Assembly (NCBI RefSeq): GCF_019880635.1
Contig: NZ_JAINVX010000006.1
Location: 62,001 to 126,000, forward strand
Origin: Hanstruepera marina
GTDB taxonomy: Bacteria > Bacteroidota > Bacteroidia > Flavobacteriales > Flavobacteriaceae
Reading direction: 5' to 3'
Length of the DNA stretch: 64,000 nucleotides
Position numbers and translations under genes: made by a program. Positions 1 to 9,467 of the stretch are shown piece after piece. The notes under the pieces were generated by a model that was not told the origin of the DNA, ran no database searches, and was given only the letters and a program-made list of their open reading frames with translations. Positions within the stretch are counted from its first letter, which is position 1. Every line of letters starts with the position of its first letter.

Positions 1-1103
1 AAAAGTTTATCTCCAGAAGTTTTGGCTATAGTTTCAGATTCTCCAGTCACAAAACTATAGTCAATTCTAGCTTTACCGTTAATTAAAATGCCATCTACAG
101 GGATGAGTTCTTCATTTCTAATAAGTAATCTATCTCCTTTTTCTATATCATAGACCTGAATAGGTGTTTCCTCGCCTTCAGAAATTTTTGTAATGGCTAT
201 AGGGAAATAGGATTTATAATCGCGTTCGAATGATAAAAATGAATAGGTTTTCTGTTGAAAAAATTTCCCTAATAATAAAAAAAACACCAGGCCCGTTAGG
301 CTATCGAAAAAACCAGAGCCTAAATCAAAAATAATTTCAACTGTACTTCTTATAAACAGTACTGCAATACCTAATGCAATTGGAACATCTATATTTAAGA
401 GTTTAGATCGAAGCCCTTTATAAGCCGAAATAAAATAGTCTTGTCCAGCATAAAAAACAACAGGCAGAGAGAAAGCAAACATAATCCACCTAAATAAGTG
501 TTTATATTTTTCCAACCAGAATTCGCCAACTTCAAAATATTCCGGGAATGATAAAAACATAACATTACCAAAGGCAAAGCCAGCAATACCTAACTTGTAA
601 ATTAATGAACGATTTATATGTTCTTCACCGGTTTTAAAATCGTCGAGCGAAATGTATGGTTCATACCCAATAGAGCTTAAAAGCAATACAACATCTTTTA
701 AAGTTACGGCTTCGGAATTATACGTAACCCTAACATTTTTTTTGCCAAAATTTACTTGAGAAGCAGTAATATTTGCATTTAATTTAGACAAGTTCTCAAG
801 AATCCAAATACAGGAACTACAGTGAATATGTGGAATATATAATGTGGCAACTTGAATTTTTCCATCATTAAATTCGGTTAGCCTTTCTATAATATTTTCT
901 TGCGACAGAAAATCATATTTCCCTTGAATTTCTTTTGGAATCGCTCCAGGAGCATTTTGAAAATCGTAATAACAGGTTAAATCGTTTTCAGAAAAAATTT
1001 CATAAACAGTTTTACAACCATTACAACAAAACACTTTTTCGTCGTAAGTTATTTGTTCTGAATTACATATATCACCACAGTGGAAGCAAGAAGCCTTGTC
1101 CAT
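1..1103 (-). CDS. ccoI: Copper-translocating P1B-type ATPase, CcoI/FixI type (5' part, cut by window edge)
   Basis: Membrane pump expected to supply copper to the cbb3-type cytochrome oxidase. I translated the minus strand from the ATG at 1103 and it stays open to the window edge, about 367 residues. The N-terminus has a cysteine-rich metal-binding domain (C6-x2-C9, then C26-C27-x2-C30), followed by an HMA-like domain with CSSC near residue 94. Several membrane helices follow, with the P1B-type stretch LNIDVPIALGI, and then the actuator motif TGES close to the edge. The phosphorylation (DKTGT) and ATP-binding parts lie outside the window. The double N-terminal metal-binding arrangement and the divergent Crp/Fnr gene are typical of ccoI in Bacteroidota cbb3 loci. 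That it serves the oxidase is inferred, because the ccoN/O/P genes are not in view. Confidence 0.85.
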   Translation of the reverse strand, partial: MDKASCFHCGDICNSEQITYDEKVFCCNGCKTVYEIFSENDLTCYYDFQNAPGAIPKEIQGKYDFLSQENIIERLTEFNDGKIQVATLYIPHIHCSSCIWILENLSKLNANITASQVNFGKKNVRVTYNSEAVTLKDVVLLLSSIGYEPYISLDDFKTGEEHINRSLIYKLGIAGFAFGNVMFLSFPEYFEVGEFWLEKYKHLFRWIMFAFSLPVVFYAGQDYFISAYKGLRSKLLNIDVPIALGIAVLFIRSTVEIIFDLGSGFFDSLTGLVFFLLLGKFFQQKTYSFLSFERDYKSYFPIAITKISEGEETPIQVYDIEKGDRLLIRNEELIPVDGILINGKARIDYSFVTGESETIAKTSGDKL

Positions 1104-1123
1104 ATAATTTGCTCATTAATACC

Positions 1124-1139
1124 TGTAACAAAAGTCACA
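1124..1139. promoter_or_regulatory. CRP/FNR-type operator between ccoI and the Crp/Fnr gene
   Basis: The sequence reads TGTAA-N6-TCACA, a 16-bp inverted repeat with one mismatch. It is close to the classical CRP/FNR half-site pair TGTGA/TCACA. It sits in the 103-bp divergent region, 20 bp from the ccoI start and 67 bp from the regulator start. A weaker inverted repeat, ATGA-N6-TCAT, lies nearby at about 1160-1173. The likely ligand is the adjacent regulator; this is inference. Confidence 0.6.
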
Positions 1140-1206
1140 AAACATGTGTAAACAATATATGATATTTGTCATGTTTTAACTAACTTTACAGAACATTTTA
1201 TAAGGT

Positions 1207-1884
1207 ATGAGTAAGTGTGAGCAATGTATTGTCCGCCAGTTCAATTCGTTAAAGGCTTTGTCAAAAGAGGAATTAATTAGAATATCTGGCTGCAAGACTA
1301 CAAGAACAGTAAAAAAGGGCGAAATTATTTTTGAAGAAGGCGAGAACATAAATGGTGTTTTTTGCATTAAAGATGGCATTTGTAAACTTTCTAAATTAAG
1401 TGCAAACGGCAAAGACCAAATTGTTAAGCTTGTTGTAAAAGGTGATTTGCTAGGGCAGCGTTCTTTGGTTGGTGAAGAGTCAGCTAATTTGAGTGCTGTA
1501 GCTTTAAATGATATGGAAGTTTGTTTTATACCCAAACATGAAATCATGAATGATTTACAACAAAACTCAAAGTTTTCATTTGATGTCTTGCAACAAATGG
1601 CTAAAGATTTAAAAGAGAGTGACGACATTATTGTTAATATGGCTCAAAAGTCTGTAAAACAACGTTTAGCCGAAACTTTAATTTATGTTTACAACCATTT
1701 TGGAAATAATGACGAAGGGTTTTTAGATGTAATTTTATCCCGAGAAGATTATGCCAATATAGTTGGAACAGCTACAGAGTCGGCTATTAGAATATTATCG
1801 CAACTAAAAAAAGAAGGTTTAATATCTACTTCTGGTAAGCAAATAAAGATAGAAGACTTAAAAGGTCTTGAACATATAGAATAA
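1207..1884 (+). CDS. Crp/Fnr family transcriptional regulator
   Basis: A 225-residue DNA-binding regulator. It has an N-terminal cyclic-nucleotide-binding-like beta-roll (about residues 15-130, with KKGEIIFEEGE and the glycine turns) and a C-terminal winged helix with recognition region TESAIRILSQLKKEGLI at about 190-206. It carries Cys4, Cys7, Cys29, Cys53, Cys59 and Cys106. The CxxC start recalls oxygen-sensing FNR, but the spacing does not match the E. coli FNR ligand set (20, 23, 29, 122), so an iron-sulfur cluster is possible but unproven. It is divergent from ccoI with a CRP/FNR-type palindrome between, which suggests control of microaerobic respiration and of its own gene. It ends at a strong hairpin shared with the converging peptidase gene. 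Confidence 0.88.
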   Translation: MSKCEQCIVRQFNSLKALSKEELIRISGCKTTRTVKKGEIIFEEGENINGVFCIKDGICKLSKLSANGKDQIVKLVVKGDLLGQRSLVGEESANLSAVALNDMEVCFIPKHEIMNDLQQNSKFSFDVLQQMAKDLKESDDIIVNMAQKSVKQRLAETLIYVYNHFGNNDEGFLDVILSREDYANIVGTATESAIRILSQLKKEGLISTSGKQIKIEDLKGLEHIE

Positions 1885-1914
1885 AAAACGCTCTCAATTT
1901 TGAGAGCGTTTTTA
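1885..1914. terminator. Bidirectional rho-independent terminator
   Basis: A perfect stem, AAAAACGCTCTCA pairing with TGAGAGCGTTTTT, flanked by A and T runs. It lies between the converging Crp/Fnr and S9 peptidase genes and can serve both. Confidence 0.85.
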
Positions 1915-1916
1915 GT

Positions 1917-3863
1917 TTATTTTTCAGCTTCGATTTCAGTATCAGGTATTTCACCATCGACAGGTTTGTTAACCTCTTTAAGGTAAGTATCTAAAAATTT
2001 CAGAATACTACTGTAAGCTTCAATTTGATTTTCCTTTTTAACAAAGCCGTGCCCTTCATCTTCAAATAAAACATATTCAACTGGAACACCATTTGCTCTA
2101 ACACCTTCAACTATTTCATCAGATTCCACTTGCAATACTCTAGGGTCTTGTGAACCTTGCAGAACAATTAAGGGTTTAGTAACCTTATCAGTATGAAACA
2201 AAGGCGATATGCGTTTTAGTCTAACAGAATCAGCTGAATAAGGGTCTCCTAGCTCCAAATAAAGCGATTCCCTAAACGATTCCCAATAAGGGGGAATACT
2301 TTTTAAAGTACGCAACCAATTGGTAACACCAAATATGTTTACGCCTACATCAAACTCTTCGGGAGTGTAAGTTAAGGCAGCCATGGTCATATAACCCCCA
2401 TAAGAACCTCCAATAATTCCAATTTTATCACCATCAATTTCAGCTTGTGTTGTCAGCCAGTTTTTGCCTTCAACACAATCTTGTAAATCTTTTTCACCAT
2501 GGTTTAAATCATCCATTTTATAAAAGGTTTTGCCATAACCGCTACTACCGCGATTATTGACGGCTAAAACAGCATATCCGTGATTTACTATATACTGTAT
2601 CAAAGAACTGAAATTTTGACGCGATTGTCCTCCCGGACCACCATGCACCCAAACCATTGCAGGTACTTTATTGGTTTCAGAGGCTTGATGCGGTAGGTAA
2701 TAAATGGCTGGAATTTCTACACCATCAAACGATTTGAATCTAACAACTTTTGCTGTTACCAAATCATCTGGGTTAATCTCTTTATTAAGAACATTGGTCA
2801 GTTTATGTTGTTCTTTGGTTTCAAAATTGTAAGTGTATAAATCTGAAGGTGTGTTAGAACCTCCAACATACATGCGCATCCAATTTTCATCTTCAGAAAA
2901 ATTAACGCTAGTTATACTTTTGTCTCCAAAATCAGGTAATTCTATGGGTTTCATAGTGCTGGCATCCAAAACTTCGATAGTATTTTTTCCATCTTCGTTT
3001 ACAAAAACGGTCATGTACTTACCCTTTTCTGTAAAGCTTGAACCCCAAATATCCCAGTTTTTTTCTAAAACTTTAGTTTTCTCACCAGTTTCCAGATTAA
3101 AAGCCATTAGATAAGCAAATTCAGCACCATCATCCGTGGTATAATAAAATGTATTATTATCGATAGAAAAACCTTGGGCAGAATTACCACTTAAATTCTC
3201 ATTGATTTTTACTTTTTTATTGGTCTCCCTATCTACTAAAAATAAATCACTATCATTGGTGTTTAAAGATTTTGATAGTGCGATGTATTTTTCATTATTT
3301 GAAATGCTGTTTAGATTAAGCCCGTCGTTATTTTGATAAAATAGTTTAGAAGAGAAGTCCTCAATATTCATTTCATAAACATCAAAATACCTAGAATCTC
3401 TTTTATTGGAGCCATAATAGAATTTAGTTTTATCGTCCGACCAGCCATAAAAATTAGATTTTGCACCTTCAAACGGTGTTAAATCTGTAATATTTCCGTT
3501 AGATTCTCTCATATAAATATGATCTAACTCATCTCCATTTCCATCAGATGAAAACAAAATGCGTTCATCATTGGGGAAGTACGAAATGGCAAAAATTGAA
3601 GAACTATCCGATTGTGTTAGCGGTTTAAATTCACCTCCTTTTACAGGTATTTCATATAAATTATAAATTCCAGATCGGTTACTATGTACCAATAATTTTG
3701 AATTATCAGGCGCAAAACTACCATTGCCTACAGCTTCATTATCCATAAACTGCTCAATGGAATACAAGTTGATTTCAGGGGCTTTTGCAACATCTGTTTC
3801 TTTAGTATCATTTTTACAGGATAAAAATGCACCAATTAAACATACTACTAAAAGTTTTTTCAT
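1917..3863 (-). CDS. S9 family (prolyl oligopeptidase-type) peptidase, lipoprotein
   Basis: A 648-residue exported serine peptidase. The N-terminus MKKLLVVCLIGAFLSCK is a lipoprotein signal with cysteine at residue 16. Residues about 30-380 form WD40/TolB-like propeller repeats. The C-terminal alpha/beta hydrolase has VHGGPGG (oxyanion region), nucleophile Ser in GGSYGGYM (about 486), Asp in GSQDPRV (about 573) and His in EDEGHGF (about 604), so the triad is complete. Such enzymes trim peptides or remove acyl-amino acids; the true substrate is unknown. The tail after about 630 is acidic. It follows a 1077-residue BNR protein on the same strand with a 30-nt gap and may share its transcript. 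Confidence 0.9.
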   Translation of the reverse strand: MKKLLVVCLIGAFLSCKNDTKETDVAKAPEINLYSIEQFMDNEAVGNGSFAPDNSKLLVHSNRSGIYNLYEIPVKGGEFKPLTQSDSSSIFAISYFPNDERILFSSDGNGDELDHIYMRESNGNITDLTPFEGAKSNFYGWSDDKTKFYYGSNKRDSRYFDVYEMNIEDFSSKLFYQNNDGLNLNSISNNEKYIALSKSLNTNDSDLFLVDRETNKKVKINENLSGNSAQGFSIDNNTFYYTTDDGAEFAYLMAFNLETGEKTKVLEKNWDIWGSSFTEKGKYMTVFVNEDGKNTIEVLDASTMKPIELPDFGDKSITSVNFSEDENWMRMYVGGSNTPSDLYTYNFETKEQHKLTNVLNKEINPDDLVTAKVVRFKSFDGVEIPAIYYLPHQASETNKVPAMVWVHGGPGGQSRQNFSSLIQYIVNHGYAVLAVNNRGSSGYGKTFYKMDDLNHGEKDLQDCVEGKNWLTTQAEIDGDKIGIIGGSYGGYMTMAALTYTPEEFDVGVNIFGVTNWLRTLKSIPPYWESFRESLYLELGDPYSADSVRLKRISPLFHTDKVTKPLIVLQGSQDPRVLQVESDEIVEGVRANGVPVEYVLFEDEGHGFVKKENQIEAYSSILKFLDTYLKEVNKPVDGEIPDTEIEAEK

Positions 3864-3893
3864 TGTTTAAAATTTTAAGTTTTGTAGGTTTTT

Positions 3894-6800
3894 TTAATTG
3901 ATTTTGAAGGTCTTAATGTCTTTAAACGGATTTATATTTAATTCCTCCATGTTAGATTGGTATGTTTGCCAATCGTTTTCAAAGAATGTATTGGTTTTTT
4001 CAAAAGCATCATTGATAGCATTTTTGGCGAAATCCATAAGCTGTGTTTCGGTTCTGGTTAAACCATTTTGACTGGAATTCACATAACTTCGCGCAGCACT
4101 TAATCGATTAGAAACCGTCATTTCCCTACTTCTGGTAATACCTTGTCTTTTGTCTTCCTTTCCGAGATAAACAGCTATTAACTCATCAATCTTTTCAATG
4201 ATTTCCTTTGAAGCTTTTATATCATCTTTATATTTTTCTTTATCCAATTTTTTTAAATCAGATTGATATTTTTTGGCTATGTTTTTGCTTTCAACTAATT
4301 GTTTAACAGCATCGGCAACTTGTTGTTGTAGGATTTCAATTTCTTTAGCTGCATTGTAAACTTCGTTAATATTTTGTTGCGAAATGTCAATTCTAGGATC
4401 GGATTCCACAGTTATAAATTCTTCGGATGTTTGATCGCCATAGCTCATAACTACTTTATAACGACCTGGTTTAACGCTCACGCCTCCAGGTTCATTTTTT
4501 GATTCCCTAATACTACGCGAGGGTCTGGAAACTCCAGCTTCATCCATATACCAGGTCCATTTGTGTAAGCCTGATTCTTCAGGTGTTTTGCGTTTTAAAG
4601 TACGTATTAAACGATCACCGTCATAAAATTGCATGGTAATGGAATCCCATTTAATAACATTTTCCTCCTTTTCAGCATTATCACTGTTATCTTCTTTAGG
4701 GGCTTCACTTTCACCTTCATTTTCTTTTTCTGAATTTTCATCTTTCTTTTTCTCATCAACTTTAATGAAATAGGAGAGGATGGCACCATAACCTCTATTG
4801 TCACCATGGTACATGGCATCTGCTCCAAAACGACTTCCGGTTGGTTGCTGATAAGCTGCTTGATAAGCCGTTGGAGGCTCAAACAATTCTAGTTTTGAAT
4901 CGATGATTGATTTGTCTTTAGCCATTGCACGTAATGGTCTAATATCATCCAATACCCAAGCTGCACGCCCAAATGTACCAATAACCAAATCGTGTTCTCT
5001 TGGTTGAATCACTAAATCTTTTACAGATACTGTAGGGAAGCCTTCAGTCCATTTGGTCCATTTTTTTCCTGCATCTAGAGATATGTACAAACCATCATCA
5101 GTGCCTAAAAAGAGTAGGTTAGGTTCTTCAATATCTTCAACTATTGCCAACGTGTAACTTTCCACATCATTTTCATCAACAATACGTGTCCAAGTTTTAC
5201 CATAATCTTTGGTTCGGTATGCATAAGGGGTGTAATTAAATCGCCTATAATCGTTGGCTATTAAAAGGGCTTCGCCTTTATTTTTATTACTCGCTTTAAT
5301 TTGAGGAATCCAACTTCCAGAACGTAAGCCTTTAATGTTTTTAGAAACATCGGTCCATGTTTCACCACCATTCTGGGTAATGTGAACACGGCCATCGTCC
5401 GTTCCAACCCAAAGCATGTCTTTTTCAACTGGAGAAGGTTCAATTACTAAAATGGTACAATGGTTTTCAGCACCCGTAGCATCCATAGTCAATCCACCAC
5501 TTTCAGATTGTTTTTGTTTTTCAGGATCGTTAGTCGTTAAATCTTCAGAAATAACGTCCCAAGTTTCACCCTTATCCGTAGATTTATGCACAAACTGACT
5601 TCCAAAGTATACCGTGTTATTGTTAAAAGGGTCAATGTTTATTGCAGAATTCCAATTAAAACGTAAAAGTGTGTCCTCATCTGGAGGTGTTGGTCTAACC
5701 ATAAAGTTATTTCCGGTTTCCCAGTCATAACGCATAACATAGCCTTGTTGGCTCATGGTCCAACCATATCTAGCATTATCCTTATCAGGAATTACGTCAA
5801 ACCCATCGCCAAAACTTATTTCTTGCCAGTAAGAATTTCGGATACCTTGAGCACGCCAAACGTAAGCAGGGCCAAGCCATGAGCCATTGTCCTGCATGCC
5901 ACCATAAACGTTATAAGGAAATTCATTATCCACGTTTATATGATAAAATTGAGCTACAGGTAAATTACCAATAAAACGCCAGGTTTTACCACCATCGTGT
6001 GTAATATTCATGCCTCCATCATTGCCATCAATCATAAAGCTGCCATCTTTTGGATGCATCCACCAAGCATGATGGTCAGGATGGACACCGTTATTTACAC
6101 CATAAGCAGGCATGAGTTGACTGAAGTTTTTCCCACCATCTTCACTAACGTTAACGTAGGTAAATACTGAATACACGCGATTTTCGTTTTGCGGGTCTAC
6201 ATAAATTTCGGAATAATAAAAAGGCCTGTTTCCAATATCATTTTTATCATTGATTTTTCGCCATTTAAAGCCACCATCTTCACTTTTGTACAGTGCATTC
6301 TTCTTGGCTTCAACTAAAGCATAAATTATATTAGGCTTATTGGCAGCTATAGCAACACCTATACGGCCTAAATTGCCTTCGGGAAAGCCATCGTCTGAAG
6401 TTACTTTTTTCCAAGTTTCACCACCATCATAAGTAATATGCAAACCTGAACCTTCACCACCGGAATTAAAAAACCATGGATCACGTTTGTGCTCCCACAT
6501 GGCAGCAATTAATTTATTAGGATTTGTTGGATCCATAATTAAATCGGCAGCACCTGTTTTGTTGTTTGCAAACAAGATTTTTTTCCATGTTTTACCACCA
6601 TCAGTAGTTTTGTAAACACCGCGTTCTGGGTGTTCGCCCCATGGTGAGCCAATGGCTCCTGCATAAACCACATTAGGGTTAGTTGGGTCTATAATCACAC
6701 GATGAATATGCCTCGTTTTTTCAAGACCCATTAGTTGCCAGTTTTTACCACCATCTAGTGATTTATAAATACCATAACCGCCATTTAAGCTATTTCTTGG

Positions 6801-7127
6801 ATTTCCTTCTCCTGTTCCCACCCAAATCACACTAGGGTTGGATTGCTGAATGGCTACAGCGCCAATGGAGGCCGTAACCTCATTGTCAAAAATTGGCTCC
6901 CATTTAATGCCTCCTGAAGTTGATTTCCATAATCCACCAGAAGCGGTACCCACATACATGACATCAGGATTGTTATGAACCACATCAATAGCTGTAACAC
7001 GTCCAGACATACCACCTGGACCTATGTTTCGTGGTTTCATGTTTTTGACTAAATCTAATGAGAATTCTTGTTGCGGAAACACAAAGGTCATGCTAAAAAG
7101 CATGATTAGGGATACTATTTTTTTCAT
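3894..7127 (-). CDS. Exported sortilin/VPS10-like BNR-repeat beta-propeller protein
   Basis: A 1077-residue protein with a signal peptide (MKKIVSLIMLFSMTFVFPQQ). It carries at least ten Asp-box (BNR) motifs of the S.DGG..W type through residues about 60-740, such as TSGGIKWEP, SLDGGKNWQ, TTDGGKTWK and TYDGGETWK, which build tandem beta-propellers. A lysine- and glutamate-rich linker follows at about 780-815. The C-terminus (about 820-1077) has a beta-sandwich-like part and a helical, coiled-coil-prone part. This architecture is common in Bacteroidota and is often annotated 'glycosyl hydrolase' or 'sortilin-like', but no sialidase catalytic residues can be assigned, so binding or scaffolding is more likely than hydrolysis. 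It has no T9SS sorting domain. It is followed by the S9 lipoprotein. Confidence 0.82.
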   Translation of the reverse strand: MKKIVSLIMLFSMTFVFPQQEFSLDLVKNMKPRNIGPGGMSGRVTAIDVVHNNPDVMYVGTASGGLWKSTSGGIKWEPIFDNEVTASIGAVAIQQSNPSVIWVGTGEGNPRNSLNGGYGIYKSLDGGKNWQLMGLEKTRHIHRVIIDPTNPNVVYAGAIGSPWGEHPERGVYKTTDGGKTWKKILFANNKTGAADLIMDPTNPNKLIAAMWEHKRDPWFFNSGGEGSGLHITYDGGETWKKVTSDDGFPEGNLGRIGVAIAANKPNIIYALVEAKKNALYKSEDGGFKWRKINDKNDIGNRPFYYSEIYVDPQNENRVYSVFTYVNVSEDGGKNFSQLMPAYGVNNGVHPDHHAWWMHPKDGSFMIDGNDGGMNITHDGGKTWRFIGNLPVAQFYHINVDNEFPYNVYGGMQDNGSWLGPAYVWRAQGIRNSYWQEISFGDGFDVIPDKDNARYGWTMSQQGYVMRYDWETGNNFMVRPTPPDEDTLLRFNWNSAINIDPFNNNTVYFGSQFVHKSTDKGETWDVISEDLTTNDPEKQKQSESGGLTMDATGAENHCTILVIEPSPVEKDMLWVGTDDGRVHITQNGGETWTDVSKNIKGLRSGSWIPQIKASNKNKGEALLIANDYRRFNYTPYAYRTKDYGKTWTRIVDENDVESYTLAIVEDIEEPNLLFLGTDDGLYISLDAGKKWTKWTEGFPTVSVKDLVIQPREHDLVIGTFGRAAWVLDDIRPLRAMAKDKSIIDSKLELFEPPTAYQAAYQQPTGSRFGADAMYHGDNRGYGAILSYFIKVDEKKKDENSEKENEGESEAPKEDNSDNAEKEENVIKWDSITMQFYDGDRLIRTLKRKTPEESGLHKWTWYMDEAGVSRPSRSIRESKNEPGGVSVKPGRYKVVMSYGDQTSEEFITVESDPRIDISQQNINEVYNAAKEIEILQQQVADAVKQLVESKNIAKKYQSDLKKLDKEKYKDDIKASKEIIEKIDELIAVYLGKEDKRQGITRSREMTVSNRLSAARSYVNSSQNGLTRTETQLMDFAKNAINDAFEKTNTFFENDWQTYQSNMEELNINPFKDIKTFKIN

Positions 7128-7171
7128 TTGGTTTGGTTTGTTAAACTTTAAAATTAATGAAAAAGAAATGG

Positions 7172-7738
7172 TTAATTTCTTGTTTTCATATTTTTAACAC
7201 AGTAGGAAATTATTTCAGAAATTCGTTTTTTACGGGTTTCTGGGCGTTTGGCTTGATTAATCCAGTATAAATAGCCTTTTCTGTAGGAGGGTGCAAAGTT
7301 TTGATAATTTTCAAATGCTTTAGAGTTTTTATCAAATGCTTCTTGAAGATCTTGGGGAATGATTTCGTTTTCAACATCATCTAATACCGACCAACTGCCA
7401 TTTTCTTTAGCTATTTTAATTTTTTCAAAACCACTTTCATGCATCAGGTTATGGGCCGTTAACTCTATGATATATTTTTTATTAAGGGCGCTCCAGACAC
7501 TTTTAGGATTTCGAGGTGTGAAATACTGACGACGTTTCCCATTGCCCAAGCTTTTTACAGTAGAGTCTATCCACCCATAGCATAAAGCCACTTTTACGGC
7601 TTCTTCCCAACGCATACTTTCTTTGGGGTGATCAACTTTGTAAAATATCAGATAAACACCTGAATGTTTATTATGGTTTTCATGAAGCCATTCTCGCCAT
7701 TCGTAATCCGTTTTAAAATATAGCTCTGGGTAGTTCAA
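7172..7738 (-). CDS. YdeI/OmpD-associated (OmdA) family protein
   Basis: A 188-residue cytoplasmic protein. It has the family signatures YFKTDYEWREWLHENH near the N-terminus, the central ALCYGWIDS with YFTPRNPKSVWSALNKK, and a C-terminal basic region WINQAKRPETRKKRISEII (YdeI pattern 'A.R.ETR..RI'). Relatives are linked to resistance to cationic antimicrobial peptides, but the molecular role is unclear. Translation appears to start at a TTG five bases after the stop of the M1 peptidase gene, giving the expected family N-terminus; there is no ATG in a suitable place. Tight spacing suggests co-transcription with the peptidase. Confidence 0.82.
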   Translation of the reverse strand: MNYPELYFKTDYEWREWLHENHNKHSGVYLIFYKVDHPKESMRWEEAVKVALCYGWIDSTVKSLGNGKRRQYFTPRNPKSVWSALNKKYIIELTAHNLMHESGFEKIKIAKENGSWSVLDDVENEIIPQDLQEAFDKNSKAFENYQNFAPSYRKGYLYWINQAKRPETRKKRISEIISYCVKNMKTRN

Positions 7739-7742
7739 CTAA

Positions 7743-9380
7743 TTACAGTTTTTTGCTGAAGACGTAAAAGTCTTTATCAATTGTAATGCCATCTGAATTT
7801 ATAGGTTGGGTTTTCCATTCAGCATTAGGGAAAAGCCATTGTTTTTCATCTCCGATGTTTACTTCAATTGGCATATCGAACTTTTTAATAATATTTGTCC
7901 AACGGTATTTTAAATTACCGTCTTTAATTTCATATTCCAATGTCGGAATCATGGCCGTTCTTAAATATTGGTTGAAGAATTCTGTTAAATCAATACCTGT
8001 TTGTTGACTGATGTAATTTTCAATTTGTTCTGTGGTAACGGTTTGGTGGTAAAAAGTACTGTTTAAACCTCTTAAAATTTGTCGCCATTTTTCATCATCT
8101 TCAATAAGTTGACGCAAGGTATGAAGCATATTAGCACCTTTGTAGTACATATCTCCTGAACCTTCCTTATTAACATTGTAAGGACCGATAAGTGGTCGGT
8201 CATTCTGAATAAGTTTTCGTGTGCCAATAACGTATTCAGAAGACGCTTCCTTTCCGTAGTAATAATCTAAAAATAGATTTTCAGAATACGCGGTAAACCC
8301 TTCGTGAATCCACATGTCTGCAATGTCTTTATTGGTAATGTTATTTGCAAACCATTCGTGACCAGCTTCATGGATGATAATAAAATCGAATTTTAATCCC
8401 CAACCAGTGCCTGACAAATCATTGCCTAAATAGCCTTTTTTATACTGGTTGCCATAGGTAACCGAACTTTGATGCTCCATACCTAAATATGGCACTTCAA
8501 CCAATTTAAATCCATCTTCATAAAACGGGTAAGGTCCAAACCAATGTTCAAAGGCTTTCATCATTTTTGGAGCGTCTTTAAAATGTTCTTTCGCTTTATC
8601 AAGGTTATAACTCAATACATAATAATCTAAATCCAATGGGCCTTTTTCACCTTCGTATACTTCTGAAAAATGAACATAATCGCCTATGTTGACATTTACA
8701 CCATAGTTATTAATAGGGTTGCTTACAAACCAATTGGAAGTAACAGTCTCATCATTATTCTCTTTAACAGACCTTAAACGACCATTTGAAATATTGCTTA
8801 AGCCTTTTGGATTAGTAACAGTAATAAGCATGCTATCAACCTCGTCATACATGTGATCTTTGTTTGGCCACCATACACTTGCACCTAGTCCTTGACAAGA
8901 GGTTGCTACCAAATGATTTCCGTTGTTATCTTTTTTCCATGAAAAACCACCATCCCAAGGTGCACGAACAGCTTCTTTAGGATGCCCTTCATAATGAACA
9001 TCTATGGCGTTTGTAGTATTTGGTATTTGCTTGTCAATAAGCGCAATAAAATGTGCATTGCCATCACGTGTTACATTGAGCGTTTTGCCATTTTGGGTAG
9101 CTTTAGTAATAACTAATGGTTCTTGTAGATCTATTTGAATTGTAGAGTTAGGTTTTAAAACCTTATACTTTATGGTGTTTTTCCCCGAAATAAATTTTTC
9201 ATCAGGATCAACCGAAACGTTTAAATGGTAATAGGTTAAATCCCACCATTCCCGTTCAGGTGTAATAGTTCCTCTTAAGGTGTCTTGACGGGTAAAGTTC
9301 TTTTTTTCTTGAAGAAGACCTTGACCGAAACTACTGACTGAAATAAAAACAAGGACAAATAATATATTGAAATGCTTCAT
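7743..9380 (-). CDS. M1 family zinc metallopeptidase, exported
   Basis: A 545-residue aminopeptidase-like protein with a cleavable signal peptide (MKHFNILFVLVFISVSSFGQ). The zinc site is complete: HEAGH (about 336-340) and the downstream glutamate in WIHEGFTAYSE (about 359). The usual GAMEN exopeptidase motif appears as GMEHQSS, a change seen in short bacterial M1 relatives. The N-terminal beta domain (about 25-220) is present; the long C-terminal HEAT-like domain of aminopeptidase N is absent, which explains the short length. It probably releases N-terminal residues from peptides in the periplasm or outside the cell. It is the first gene of a two-gene unit with the YdeI-like gene. Confidence 0.9.
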   Translation of the reverse strand: MKHFNILFVLVFISVSSFGQGLLQEKKNFTRQDTLRGTITPEREWWDLTYYHLNVSVDPDEKFISGKNTIKYKVLKPNSTIQIDLQEPLVITKATQNGKTLNVTRDGNAHFIALIDKQIPNTTNAIDVHYEGHPKEAVRAPWDGGFSWKKDNNGNHLVATSCQGLGASVWWPNKDHMYDEVDSMLITVTNPKGLSNISNGRLRSVKENNDETVTSNWFVSNPINNYGVNVNIGDYVHFSEVYEGEKGPLDLDYYVLSYNLDKAKEHFKDAPKMMKAFEHWFGPYPFYEDGFKLVEVPYLGMEHQSSVTYGNQYKKGYLGNDLSGTGWGLKFDFIIIHEAGHEWFANNITNKDIADMWIHEGFTAYSENLFLDYYYGKEASSEYVIGTRKLIQNDRPLIGPYNVNKEGSGDMYYKGANMLHTLRQLIEDDEKWRQILRGLNSTFYHQTVTTEQIENYISQQTGIDLTEFFNQYLRTAMIPTLEYEIKDGNLKYRWTNIIKKFDMPIEVNIGDEKQWLFPNAEWKTQPINSDGITIDKDFYVFSKKL

Positions 9381-9412
9381 ATTTAATTTTTTACTAAAAT
9401 ACTAAAAAAAGG

Positions 9413-9442
9413 AAAGCCGTTCCAATGACTGAAACGGCTTTT
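9413..9442 (-). terminator. Terminator at the end of the fad operon
   Basis: AAAGCCGTT pairs with AACGGCTTT around an 11-nt loop. On the minus strand the hairpin is followed by a T-rich run, so it ends transcription after fadE and isolates the M1 peptidase gene. Confidence 0.8.
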
Positions 9443-9467
9443 CACTCCTAACTAAACTTAACTATAA

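Noticed and set aside
1-1103. Possible frameshift in the ccoI fragment, since other frames look open
   Set aside because: Reading by hand from 1103 gave one continuous frame with all expected motifs up to the edge.
935-1162. A 75-residue plus-strand frame
   Set aside because: Antisense to the ccoI N-terminus, which translates with clear metal-binding motifs, and it reaches into the regulatory region.
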